Below, piece by piece: positions 15,702-24,189 of a stretch of DNA of 39,080 nucleotides (position 1 is its first letter; every line of letters begins with the position of its first letter). The notes beneath the pieces were generated by a model. That model was not told the origin of the DNA. It saw only the letters and a list, made by a program, of their open reading frames with translations, and made no database searches. Both the position numbers and the translations under genes were made by a program. Source of the stretch: Pseudomonas amygdali (lineage in GTDB: Bacteria > Pseudomonadota > Gammaproteobacteria > Pseudomonadales > Pseudomonadaceae); contig NZ_LKBW01000270.1 of the NCBI RefSeq assembly GCF_002699855.1, positions 1 through 39,080 on the forward strand. Reading direction: 5' to 3'.

Positions 15702-18440
15702 TTATGGCTCGCCAGCCGCTTGCGGTGCAGGCGCCGGGTGCGACCAGGTCAGGTACCGGAAGCGGTCGTAGAGACCCGCCACTAACTGCCCGCCTGCAAT
15801 CCTGCCCGGAATTGCCGTTTGCAGGGTGCCGATCGCGCTCCCCAAACGCGAGGTGCTGACGTAATCTCCGGCCCAGGACGCTGCCGCCCTGCCAGCCTGA
15901 TGCGCCGCCTTGACTTTGTCAGTCAGGTAGCTCAACCCCTTGCCGGCTGCTGCGCCAGCCACTTCTCCAACCATACCGGGAAGTGTGAGGTTGGCTGCGG
16001 TCAGGACCGCAGCACCGAAGGCGTAGCCTTTGATCCCCTTGTCGAGAAAATTCCAGACTTTGTTGACGCCCAGAAACCCCGTCATCACCAGATTCAGACC
16101 GACGATTTCCTTGAAGACCTGAACCGCCTTTTGCATATCGACTTCAGGGTTCATGGCCAGTTTGAGCATCTCCGATACGCACCAGACGCCATCCGCCGCG
16201 TAATCGGCTTTGCCGACCATGCTTTTCATCAACATCACCAGCGCCGCACCGATACTCGCCGTCAAGGCCACCAGGCCCAGCTTGGTGTAGAAGTCAGGAT
16301 CCGCCTTGCGCTCCCCCTCGGCCAGTTGCAGCCCTGCGCGCAGGGCATCGGCGACTTCGAACCTGGCCTGGAACTCGCTGCTTTTGGTGCCCAGGTATGT
16401 CAGGCTCGAGTTCATGATGTCGGTGATGCTTTTGTCTTGCTTGTACAATTCGGTCGCCACTTTCATCTGCTGGGCAAAATGCTCGCTGACGTCGAAATGC
16501 TTGACCACGGCCAGATGGTCTTCCTCCGGGATGCGGGCGTTCCCGGTGTCTTGCCTGGAAAGCTTGCTCTTGGCGAGCTTGAAGGCAGCGACGATCGATT
16601 CACGGTTGAATACGCCCAGCGTGGCTGCGCCCGATGCCACGGCCGTTGCGATACCGAAGCCGACCTGCTCCAGCAGGTGTTCGTTCCTGGCAAAGGTGGG
16701 CTGCGCCACGATGGCGTTGGCCAGCACGGTGACGAAGTAGCGGTTCAGGCCATGATCGACATTGGTCCGCGCGTTGGTCAGCTCGTTCATCATCAGGCCA
16801 GCCATGAACACCGCGTTCTTGGTGAAGTGGGCAACCAGCGATGAGCTGTAGGAGTTGTCCTTGCTGACGAACGCCACGGCCAGTGGCAAGGGTGCCAGCG
16901 CGAGCAGCATCGCCGGGCTTGCAAGGACGCGACTCTTGAGCGAGGCGCCGTTTTTGAGCGTGCCCAGTTCGGCATTCATGCTTTTGTTGAGGCTGAGCAA
17001 CTCGTCTTTCACATCAGAGGGCAGCCCCGAGCGGCTCAACCCTGCTGGCAACTGTTCGTTGTGAGCGCGCCAGGCGTCGAGTTGCCCCTGAGCATTGGCC
17101 TGAACGATTGCGCCCAACATGTCACGCTCGGCTTCGCTCAGCGCAGACGATGGCTTTTCAAGCAGCGTCTGCACAACGTCGGACGTCGTGGTAGCGGCAC
17201 TTGGCAAATCACCAAGACGGGCCAGTTGCTCCTCGCTCAACACCAGCGAACCGTTGGCCAGCGCCAACCGCAGTTTTTCATCGAAACCCATGCCGCACCT
17301 GGCCTCGATGTCTTCTTCAGGGGCGAAGGGCAGCGGGGTATTGCTGACGATATCGCGTTGTTCTTGCGTGAGATGCAGCACATGCTTATTCAGGAAGGCA
17401 TGCATCTGATCGGGCGACAGGTGTGGCGCCGGGGTGCGCATCAAAGCCAGCAACGCCTTGTCATCCATCGGCGCGAGCGCCCCGTAGACATCAAACTTGC
17501 GCACCAGATTGCCGCCGGCCTTGAGCAATGCCTGGCGTGTGGTCAGCCTGGGCTCGGCAGGCTCGTGGCCAGGTGCAGGTGCCTCGCCTGGCTCGATGGA
17601 GATTTCCTCCAGCCTCGGCAAAAGATCGTGTTCGCGCAATAGCTGCAGCAGCGCCCCCGCTACTTCCGCCAGCTCGCGCAATTCATTGCAGGCTGGCGCG
17701 TCCTGGCAATTTTCGGTCAATGCCTGCAATGCGCCCGGCAACATCTCCAGATCATTGAGCGTGTCGGCATGTGAGCGCAGCAGACTGACGACCGCGTCGG
17801 GTTGACGCTGGAGGCTGTCATTCAAATCCGCTGTACGCTGCTTGGCCGTGCGAACGAAATGACTGAAGAGCGTGTAAGACGAAACAACGGGGGGCTCTGC
17901 GCCCAGCGTCTCGGGATCCAGATGAGTCAACGTCAGCAGATCCGGAATCGCCCGGGCCAGGGCGGACGGTCGGGCAGCCAAATGAGCGACGGATTGGTGC
18001 AGCCGCGCCGTCCTGAGCCCTTCACAGGCCTGCGACAGCGAGTCGTGAGATGCGTGAGCAGCCGGCATATCGGCCAGCCGGTGAGTACAACGGTCAAGCA
18101 GTTCTCTCAGCGCCGACACCTGATCCTCGCTTGCCAGTTGATGCCAGCCCTGCTCGGTCGTGCCGACCTCGGCGACGCTCTGACAGAGTTGAGCAACGGT
18201 GTGCCAGGACGGATGCTGTTTATCCAGCTCACGCTGTAGAGCAGACAACAGACGCACAGAGTCCTGCTCTGGCGCAGCCGAGGTGCGACCAAATGCCACG
18301 GCCAGCTCGCCGGAGGCAAAAAACGCTACGGTACGAGCCTGCTGCGGAGTTTGCTCACTAACGCCGGTTGCATCGCCGGACGCAGGAGCAACCTCCGGCA
18401 ATGAGGAATGAGAGGAGCGCGTGATCTGAGAGGGCATCAT
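15702..18440 (-). CDS. hopAE1: Type III effector, HopAE1 family
   Basis: The frame is open back to a GTG at 18572, but an hrp box at 18484-18511 lies inside that extension, so translation must begin downstream; the ATG-ATG pair at 18440/18437, about 10 bases after AGG, gives 912 residues. The N-terminus MMPSQITRSSHSSLPE is Ser/Gln/Pro-rich, has no acidic residue in the first dozen and an Ile near position 5, as type III secretion signals do. The bulk (about 50-500) is helical and Leu/Ala-rich. Hydrophobic stretches at about 507-526, 594-611, 720-740, 779-796 and 808-832 could insert into a host membrane. No enzyme motif is visible. I recall HopAE1 as a large effector of P. syringae pv. syringae and phaseolicola; the name is from memory of family and size. 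It would be injected into plant cells through the Hrp system. The gene sits between morA and glyA, next to broken genes. Confidence 0.72.
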   Translation of the reverse strand: MMPSQITRSSHSSLPEVAPASGDATGVSEQTPQQARTVAFFASGELAVAFGRTSAAPEQDSVRLLSALQRELDKQHPSWHTVAQLCQSVAEVGTTEQGWHQLASEDQVSALRELLDRCTHRLADMPAAHASHDSLSQACEGLRTARLHQSVAHLAARPSALARAIPDLLTLTHLDPETLGAEPPVVSSYTLFSHFVRTAKQRTADLNDSLQRQPDAVVSLLRSHADTLNDLEMLPGALQALTENCQDAPACNELRELAEVAGALLQLLREHDLLPRLEEISIEPGEAPAPGHEPAEPRLTTRQALLKAGGNLVRKFDVYGALAPMDDKALLALMRTPAPHLSPDQMHAFLNKHVLHLTQEQRDIVSNTPLPFAPEEDIEARCGMGFDEKLRLALANGSLVLSEEQLARLGDLPSAATTTSDVVQTLLEKPSSALSEAERDMLGAIVQANAQGQLDAWRAHNEQLPAGLSRSGLPSDVKDELLSLNKSMNAELGTLKNGASLKSRVLASPAMLLALAPLPLAVAFVSKDNSYSSSLVAHFTKNAVFMAGLMMNELTNARTNVDHGLNRYFVTVLANAIVAQPTFARNEHLLEQVGFGIATAVASGAATLGVFNRESIVAAFKLAKSKLSRQDTGNARIPEEDHLAVVKHFDVSEHFAQQMKVATELYKQDKSITDIMNSSLTYLGTKSSEFQARFEVADALRAGLQLAEGERKADPDFYTKLGLVALTASIGAALVMLMKSMVGKADYAADGVWCVSEMLKLAMNPEVDMQKAVQVFKEIVGLNLVMTGFLGVNKVWNFLDKGIKGYAFGAAVLTAANLTLPGMVGEVAGAAAGKGLSYLTDKVKAAHQAGRAAASWAGDYVSTSRLGSAIGTLQTAIPGRIAGGQLVAGLYDRFRYLTWSHPAPAPQAAGEP

Positions 18441-18483
18441 GGCGTTTTTACCTACTGTCGGTGGATATGGGCAACAGACCGAC

Positions 18484-18511
18484 TGAGTGTCGTCCGGCCC
18501 GGAACGGTTCC
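18484..18511 (-). promoter_or_regulatory. hrp box (HrpL-dependent promoter) of the effector gene
   Basis: On the minus strand the site reads GGAACC (18511-18506), 15 bases, then ACACTCA (18490-18484). The consensus is GGAACC-N15/16-CCACNNA; only the first C of the second half is changed. It lies 43 bases upstream of the ATG at 18440, a normal leader for an HrpL promoter, so the gene should be switched on with the type III system in planta or in minimal medium. Confidence 0.85.
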
Positions 18512-18782
18512 GGCAGTTGAAGGGAAATAGATGCGTGATCGCTGAAAATTCGAGTGGATGTGCCCGGTTCACGCCGCCGATGACTAAATCGATCTCGACC
18601 CTCTCATGTGGGCGAGCACCCCACAGAACGAGCCTTGCGCCTGCGGCATGTCCATGATTTCAGGCCTTGTCGAAACCCGCGTGAACGGCGTCACTGGTCA
18701 AGATGACTGCCTTTCATATGCCAGATAAAACCCGATGGGGTAGAATACCCGCCTTTTCCGCCATGCCCCCTTGAGGACTGCC

Positions 18783-20036
18783 ATGTTCAGCCGTGATTTG
18801 ACTATCGCCAAGTACGACGCCGATCTGTTTGCCGCCATGGAGCAAGAAGCTCTGCGTCAGGAAGAACACATCGAGCTGATTGCCTCGGAAAACTACACCA
18901 GTCCGGCCGTCATGGAAGCTCAGGGCTCGGCCCTGACCAACAAGTACGCCGAAGGCTATCCAGGCAAGCGCTACTACGGTGGTTGCGAGTACGTCGACGT
19001 TATCGAACAACTGGCCATCGACCGCGCCAAGGAGCTGTTCGGCGCTGATTACGCCAACGTCCAGCCACATGCGGGTTCGCAAGCCAACTCGGCGGTCTAC
19101 CTGGCCCTGCTGCAAGGCGGCGACACCATTCTGGGCATGAGCCTGGCTCACGGTGGTCACCTGACCCACGGCGCCAGTGTTTCGTCCTCGGGCAAGCTGT
19201 ACAACGCCGTTCAGTACGGTATCAATGCCAACGGCATGATCGACTACGACGAAGTCGAGCGACTGGCTGTCGAGCACAAGCCAAAAATGATCGTCGCCGG
19301 TTTCTCTGCCTACTCGCAGATCCTCGACTTCCCGCGCTTCCGTGCAATCGCTGACAAGGTCGGTGCCTACCTGTTCGTCGACATGGCTCACGTAGCCGGT
19401 CTGGTCGCCGCAGGCGTCTACCCGAACCCGGTGCCATTCGCTGACGTCGTGACCACCACCACGCACAAGACCCTGCGCGGTCCACGTGGCGGCCTGATCC
19501 TGGCGCGCGCCAACGCCGAAATCGAGAAGAAGCTGAACTCCGCGGTATTCCCTGGCTCCCAAGGCGGTCCGCTGGAGCACGTCATCGCAGCCAAGGCCGT
19601 GTGCTTCAAGGAAGCGCTGCAGCCTGAGTTCAAGACCTACCAGCAGCAAGTGGTCAAGAACGCGAAGGCGATGGCCGGTGTGTTCATCGAGCGCGGCTTC
19701 GACGTGGTTTCCGGTGGTACTGAAAACCACCTGTTCCTGCTGTCGCTGATCAAGCAGGACATCTCCGGTAAAGACGCCGACGCCGCCCTGGGTCGCGCCT
19801 TCATCACCGTCAACAAGAACTCCGTACCGAACGACCCACGCTCCCCGTTCGTCACCTCCGGCCTGCGCTTCGGCACCCCGGCAGTGACCACTCGCGGCTT
19901 CAAGGAAGCTGAGTGCAAGGAACTCGCGGGCTGGATCTGCGACATCCTGGCTGACCTGAACAACGAAGCCGTGATCGAAGCCGTTCGCGAGAAGGTCAAG
20001 GCCATCTGCGCGAAGCTGCCAGTTTACGGCGCTTGA
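18783..20036 (+). CDS. glyA: Serine hydroxymethyltransferase
   Basis: The 417-residue enzyme starts [20 protein letters not shown] at 18783, six bases after GAGG. The pyridoxal-phosphate lysine is Lys229 in [14 protein letters not shown], and [20 protein letters not shown] plus [11 protein letters not shown] are the usual substrate and tetrahydrofolate loops. Length equals that of E. coli GlyA. It converts serine and tetrahydrofolate to glycine and methylene-tetrahydrofolate, feeding one-carbon metabolism in the cytoplasm. Pseudomonas often carries several glyA copies; the morA neighbour identifies the one called glyA3 in P. aeruginosa. A TAGAAT -10 candidate lies at 18741. A strong terminator follows, so the gene stands alone. 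Confidence 0.97.
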   Translation: MFSRDLTIAKYDADLFAAMEQEALRQEEHIELIASENYTSPAVMEAQGSALTNKYAEGYPGKRYYGGCEYVDVIEQLAIDRAKELFGADYANVQPHAGSQANSAVYLALLQGGDTILGMSLAHGGHLTHGASVSSSGKLYNAVQYGINANGMIDYDEVERLAVEHKPKMIVAGFSAYSQILDFPRFRAIADKVGAYLFVDMAHVAGLVAAGVYPNPVPFADVVTTTTHKTLRGPRGGLILARANAEIEKKLNSAVFPGSQGGPLEHVIAAKAVCFKEALQPEFKTYQQQVVKNAKAMAGVFIERGFDVVSGGTENHLFLLSLIKQDISGKDADAALGRAFITVNKNSVPNDPRSPFVTSGLRFGTPAVTTRGFKEAECKELAGWICDILADLNNEAVIEAVREKVKAICAKLPVYGA

Positions 20037-20061
20037 TAAGCCTCGTTTAAACGCAGTACCA

Positions 20062-20094
20062 AAAGCCCCGGTTCGTGAGAGCCGGGGCTTTTTG
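20062..20094 (+). terminator. Rho-independent terminator of glyA
   Basis: AAAGCCCCGG and CCGGGGCTTT form a 10-bp stem (20062-20071 and 20082-20091) with a ten-base loop and a T-run (TTTTTGT), 25 bases after the glyA stop. The A-run on the other side means it could also serve the minus-strand yjiA operon that ends at 20142. Confidence 0.9.
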
Positions 20095-20141
20095 TTGGGC
20101 GGATCGCTGTATGGGCAGGAGCTCAGCCGCTGCCCGACCTC

Positions 20142-21119
20142 TCAGCCGCATACCTTCTCGAACCCCGCCCGAATCTTCTCCTCCGGCAATTCATCGGCAA
20201 TAAACACAATCACACTCTCACGCTGCTCGCCTTCGGCCCACTCGGTATCCCAGTCGAAGCCATACAGTTTAAGCACCCCTTGAAACACCATCTTGCGCGG
20301 TTCGTCTTCGATGTTGAGCACGCCCTTGTAGCGCAGCAGTTGCTTGCCGTGGTCCTCCAGCAGTTCGTTCATGAACTCGCTGAGGCGGTCCAGGTTCAGC
20401 GGTTTTTCGCTGCGCAGGACGAGGCTGGTGATGCGGTCGCCTGAATTGCCGACAGTGGCCAGTGGGCGCAGGATCATACCGCCGCCGAGGTCGGCGTTGA
20501 GGTTGAAGCCGCGCACATCGAGCAGTTCGGCAAGGTCGATGTTGCCATGTTCGACGATGCGGATCGGGGCGCGGCGGTTGATGCGGGTCAGCCGTGCGCT
20601 GAGGGCATCGAAGGTTGCGTCGTCGACCAGATCGCGCTTGCTCACCAGCAATCGGTCGGCAAAGCCGATTTGCGCCTGGGCGATGGTTTGCGCCAGGTGG
20701 GTATCGGCGTGTGCAGCATCGACCAGGGTGATGATGCCATCGAGGATATAGCGCTCGCGCAGCTCTTCATCGATGAAGAAGGTCTGCGCGACGGGTGCAG
20801 GGTCGGCCAGGCCGGTGCATTCGATCACCAGTCGGTCGAAAGCGATTTCGCCACTGTCCAGGCGCCCCAGCAACAGGTAGAGCGCCTTGGTCAGGTCGGT
20901 GTGGATGGTGCAGCACACGCAGCCATTGGACAGGGTCATGATCTGTACGGGATCAGTGCCGAGCAACTGGCTGTCGATACCTGCATCGCTGAATTCGTTT
21001 TCAATCACGGCGATTTTCAGGCCGTGCTCGGCCTTGAGCAGGTGGCGCAGCAAAGTGGTTTTGCCTGCCCCCAGAAAACCGGTCAGCACGGTCACGGGGA
21101 TGGGTTGCAACTCAGTCAT
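20142..21119 (-). CDS. yjiA: YjiA-type G3E (CobW) family GTPase
   Basis: The start at 21119, four bases after AGGAG, gives 325 residues (MTELQPIPVTVLTGFLGAGK). Walker A is GFLGAGKTTLL (about 14-24), the metal-binding CxCC motif is Cys67-Val-Cys-Cys70, and NKxD is present as SKRD. The C-terminal half is the CobW C domain, ending with the KVCG tail. YjiA binds zinc and other metals with GTPase activity; the exact client is unsettled. Here it follows cstA and yjiX on the same strand, the arrangement also seen in E. coli yjiY-yjiX-yjiA, which hints at a role tied to that transporter. Confidence 0.9.
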   Translation of the reverse strand: MTELQPIPVTVLTGFLGAGKTTLLRHLLKAEHGLKIAVIENEFSDAGIDSQLLGTDPVQIMTLSNGCVCCTIHTDLTKALYLLLGRLDSGEIAFDRLVIECTGLADPAPVAQTFFIDEELRERYILDGIITLVDAAHADTHLAQTIAQAQIGFADRLLVSKRDLVDDATFDALSARLTRINRRAPIRIVEHGNIDLAELLDVRGFNLNADLGGGMILRPLATVGNSGDRITSLVLRSEKPLNLDRLSEFMNELLEDHGKQLLRYKGVLNIEDEPRKMVFQGVLKLYGFDWDTEWAEGEQRESVIVFIADELPEEKIRAGFEKVCG

Positions 21120-21214
21120 AAGGCTCCTGGCGTGATGCATTCAGCTGAAATGAAAACGCGCCACAGGTGATGGCCTGCGGCGCGTCGGATCAAACAATAA
21201 CGCAGTTCAGAGGA

Positions 21215-21412
21215 TCAGCAGCACTTCGGACCGCCCTTGCCGCCGTAACGTGCCTCTTGCCGCTCCCGGAAGAACTGCTCGTAGGTCATCATCGGCTTGT
21301 CCGGGTGGGTGTTCTGCATGTGCTCTACGTACGTGTCGTAGTCAGGCATGCCCACCATCAGACGCGCGGCCTGACCGAGGTATTTCCCGAGGCGACTCAG
21401 GTCATTGAACAT
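21215..21412 (-). CDS. yjiX: YbdD/YjiX family small protein
   Basis: The ATG at 21412 (GAGG upstream) gives 65 residues starting [20 protein letters not shown]. The family marks [20 protein letters not shown] and [20 protein letters not shown] are complete, ending in Lys-Cys-Cys. YjiX/YbdD proteins are always found directly after cstA-type transporters and may help them; no mechanism is established. The gene begins 27 bases after the cstA stop, so it is surely co-transcribed. Confidence 0.9.
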   Translation of the reverse strand: MFNDLSRLGKYLGQAARLMVGMPDYDTYVEHMQNTHPDKPMMTYEQFFRERQEARYGGKGGPKCC

Positions 21413-21439
21413 GGGCAAATCCTCTGTGGGTAACCATCA

Positions 21440-23515
21440 TCACACCTGCGACGCTGGCGGCATGGCCTGGTAAGGAGCTTCCTTGTCGGTACGCGCCTTG
21501 GTGGTCCACGCCGCACGGCCTACTTTAAGGGCGTAGAACAGAATGCTGAACACCACGAACAGGAACAGCACGGTCAGCCCGGCATTGGTGTAAGCGTTGA
21601 AGATCACATGCTGCATCTGGTCCATGGTCTTGGCCGGGGCCAGGATCTGGCCGGCATCCGCCGCCGCGCTGTATTTCTTGGCCAGGGCCAGAAAGCCCAC
21701 CGCAGGATTGGCGTCGAACAGCTTGATCAGACCAGCCGTCACGGTGCAGATCAGCAGCCAGGTGGCAGGCAGCATGGTCACCCACACATAGCGCTGACGC
21801 TTCATCTTGATCAGCACGACGCTGGCCAGCATCAGGGCAATACCGGCGAGCATCTGGTTGGAGATGCCGAACAGCGGCCACAGGGTATTGATGCCGCCCA
21901 GCGGGTCGATTACGCCTTGGTACAGAAGATAGCCCCACAGCGCCACGCAACCACCGGTGCCGATGGCGTTGGCCGTCCACGACTCGGTGCGTTTCAAAGC
22001 CGGAACGAAACTGCCCAGCAGATCCTGCAGCATGAAGCGTCCGGCTCGTGTACCGGCGTCGACTGCGGTCAGAATGAACAGCGCCTCGAACAGAATCGCG
22101 AAGTGGTACCAGAACGCCATGGTGTTTTCACCCGGCAGCACCTGATGGAGGATCTGCGCGATACCAACCGCCAGCGTCGGCGCACCACCGGCACGCGCCA
22201 GCACAGTGTTTTCACCGATGTCTTTCGCAACAGCAGTCAATTGCTCCGGCGTGATGGCAAAGCCCCAGCTGGAGACAGTCTGCGCGACAGTCACCACGTC
22301 ACTGCCAACCACCGCAGCCGGGCTGTTCATGGCGAAGTACACGCCTGGCTCGATCACCGAGGCGGCAACCATTGCCATGATGGCCACGAACGACTCCATC
22401 AGCATGCCGCCGTAACCGATGTAACGAGCGTTCTTTTCGTTATCCAGCAGCTTGGGCGTAGTGCCCGAAGAGATCAGCGCGTGGAAACCCGATACCGCAC
22501 CGCAAGCGATAGTGATGAACAGGAACGGGAACAGTGCGCCCTTCCAGACCGGGCCTGTGCCGTTGGTGAACTGGGTCAGGGCCGGCATTTTCAGCTCGGG
22601 AGCCAGAATCAGGATGCCGATTGCCAGTGCCAGAATGGTGCCGATTTTCAGGAAGGTCGACAGGTAGTCACGTGGCGCAAGCAGCAGCCAGACCGGCAGC
22701 ATTGCTGCTACAAAACCATAGCCCACCAACATCCAGGTGATCTGCACGCCGGTGAAGGTGAACATCGGCCCCCAGGTCGGATCGGCCGCTACCATGCCGC
22801 CGACCCAGATCGAACCGAGTAGCAGAATGACACCGATAATGGAGATTTCACCGATACGACCCGGGCGGATGTAGCGCATATAGATGCCCATGAACATCGC
22901 GATCGGGATCGTCGCCATGACCGTGAACATGCCCCACGGGCTCTCGGCCAAGGCCTTGACCACGATCAGCGCCAGCACCGCCAGGATGATGATCATGATC
23001 AGGAAACAGCCGAACAGGGCGATGGTGCCGGGAATACGGCCCATTTCCTCGCGAACCATGTCGCCCAGCGAGCGACCGTTACGGCGCGTGGAGAGGAACA
23101 GGATCATGAAATCCTGTACCGCACCGGCCAGCACCACACCGGCGATCAGCCAGAGCGTACCGGGCAGATAACCCATTTGCGCGGCCAGTACCGGGCCGAC
23201 CAGCGGGCCTGCACCGGCGATGGCAGCAAAGTGATGACCGAAAAGGATGTGTTTGTTGGTCGGCACGTAGTCCAGACCATCGTTGTTGACCACCGCCGGT
23301 GTCGCGCGCAGCGGATCGAGCTGCATGACATGGGTGGCAATGAACAGACTGTAGTAACGATAGGCAACCAGATAGATAGCCACCGCAGCGACCACTATCC
23401 ACAAAGCGTTGATCGCTTCTCCGCGACGCAAGGCCACGACCCCAAGGGCACATGCCCCGACAATTGCAACGATGAGCCAGGGAACATGGCGCATCAGACT
23501 ATTATTATTTTTCAT
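21440..23515 (-). CDS. cstA: CstA/BtsT-type peptide or pyruvate transporter
   Basis: The ATG at 23515 gives 691 residues (MKNNNSLMRHVPWLIVAIVG) with about 16-18 membrane helices. Family marks are TNKHILFGHHFAAIAGAGPL, GYLPGTLWLIAGVVLAGAVQ, LSTRRNGRSLGDMV and LWPLFGISNQMLAGIALML. E. coli CstA takes up peptides and pyruvate in carbon starvation, and BtsT is a pyruvate/H+ symporter; sequence alone does not decide which substrate applies. The ribosome site is weak (TGGA), preceded by an A/T-rich stretch. It is the first gene of the operon with yjiX and yjiA. The upstream gap (23516-23800) may hold its promoter; no BtsS/BtsR two-component genes are adjacent. Confidence 0.93.
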   Translation of the reverse strand: MKNNNSLMRHVPWLIVAIVGACALGVVALRRGEAINALWIVVAAVAIYLVAYRYYSLFIATHVMQLDPLRATPAVVNNDGLDYVPTNKHILFGHHFAAIAGAGPLVGPVLAAQMGYLPGTLWLIAGVVLAGAVQDFMILFLSTRRNGRSLGDMVREEMGRIPGTIALFGCFLIMIIILAVLALIVVKALAESPWGMFTVMATIPIAMFMGIYMRYIRPGRIGEISIIGVILLLGSIWVGGMVAADPTWGPMFTFTGVQITWMLVGYGFVAAMLPVWLLLAPRDYLSTFLKIGTILALAIGILILAPELKMPALTQFTNGTGPVWKGALFPFLFITIACGAVSGFHALISSGTTPKLLDNEKNARYIGYGGMLMESFVAIMAMVAASVIEPGVYFAMNSPAAVVGSDVVTVAQTVSSWGFAITPEQLTAVAKDIGENTVLARAGGAPTLAVGIAQILHQVLPGENTMAFWYHFAILFEALFILTAVDAGTRAGRFMLQDLLGSFVPALKRTESWTANAIGTGGCVALWGYLLYQGVIDPLGGINTLWPLFGISNQMLAGIALMLASVVLIKMKRQRYVWVTMLPATWLLICTVTAGLIKLFDANPAVGFLALAKKYSAAADAGQILAPAKTMDQMQHVIFNAYTNAGLTVLFLFVVFSILFYALKVGRAAWTTKARTDKEAPYQAMPPASQV

Positions 23516-23800
23516 TTTTTTATTCCAGCAGAGTTGACTAGAAGGCAAGCAGTCCGAGTTTAGCGCCGGATCAGCGAAAGACCACCCCCAACCATGGTCT
23601 AGAGCGAAATTTGATCAATTGCGGCAGATACCCGGCATAGAGGGCTGGAATGGCCTCGACAGATGGTTGCCGGATCACAAAACAGTGATGCGGAACTGTT
23701 CTGTAATGGCTTTCAGGTCTATCTTGCAGGAACAACAGAATTGATCAGATAACGACCTGCCCGCTGACCTCCGGTGGCGGTCAACAAGAGAGTTCATTCG

Positions 23801-24175
23801 ATGACCGACTCACCTGCAGATCGCCGTCGTTTCAAGCGCATTGCCTTCGACGCCAAAACCGATTTGAAGCAAGGCGATCAGACCTGGAAGGTTCAACTGG
23901 TCGATCTTTCCCTGAAAGGGTTGCTCATCGAGCGGCCTGATCCGTGGAACGGTGATCAGACGCAGCCCTTTGAAGTCGACATCATTCTAAGCAACGACGC
24001 CCACGTAAAAATGGATGTCAAAATCACCCATGACAACAGCCGCCAATTGGGATTCGTTTGCCGGCACATAGGGCTGGAGTCAATCAGCCACCTGAAGCGG
24101 CTGGTCGAATTGAACCTCGCAGACCCCGAGGAACTGGATCGGGAACTGGCAGCCTTGATCGAACTGCAGGGATAA
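23801..24175 (+). CDS. mapZ: PilZ-domain c-di-GMP receptor MapZ
   Basis: The 124-residue protein carries the PilZ binding motifs: RRFKR (R9 and R13, the RxxxR motif) and DLSLKG (D35-S37-G40, the DxSxxG motif). The C-terminal part GLESISHLKRLVELNL and the length match P. aeruginosa PA4608 (MapZ), whose structure and binding to the chemotaxis methyltransferase CheR1 are known; the neighbour radA (PA4609) is shared. Binding c-di-GMP should therefore slow chemoreceptor methylation and change swimming. It faces radA, and morA, which makes and breaks c-di-GMP, lies about 9 kb away. Confidence 0.88.
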   Translation: MTDSPADRRRFKRIAFDAKTDLKQGDQTWKVQLVDLSLKGLLIERPDPWNGDQTQPFEVDIILSNDAHVKMDVKITHDNSRQLGFVCRHIGLESISHLKRLVELNLADPEELDRELAALIELQG

Positions 24176-24189
24176 TCCTCGGGGCGAGG

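Noticed and set aside
18441..18572. N-terminal extension of the effector from the GTG at 18572
   Set aside because: It contains the hrp promoter, has no ribosome site, and would remove the type III-like N-terminus.
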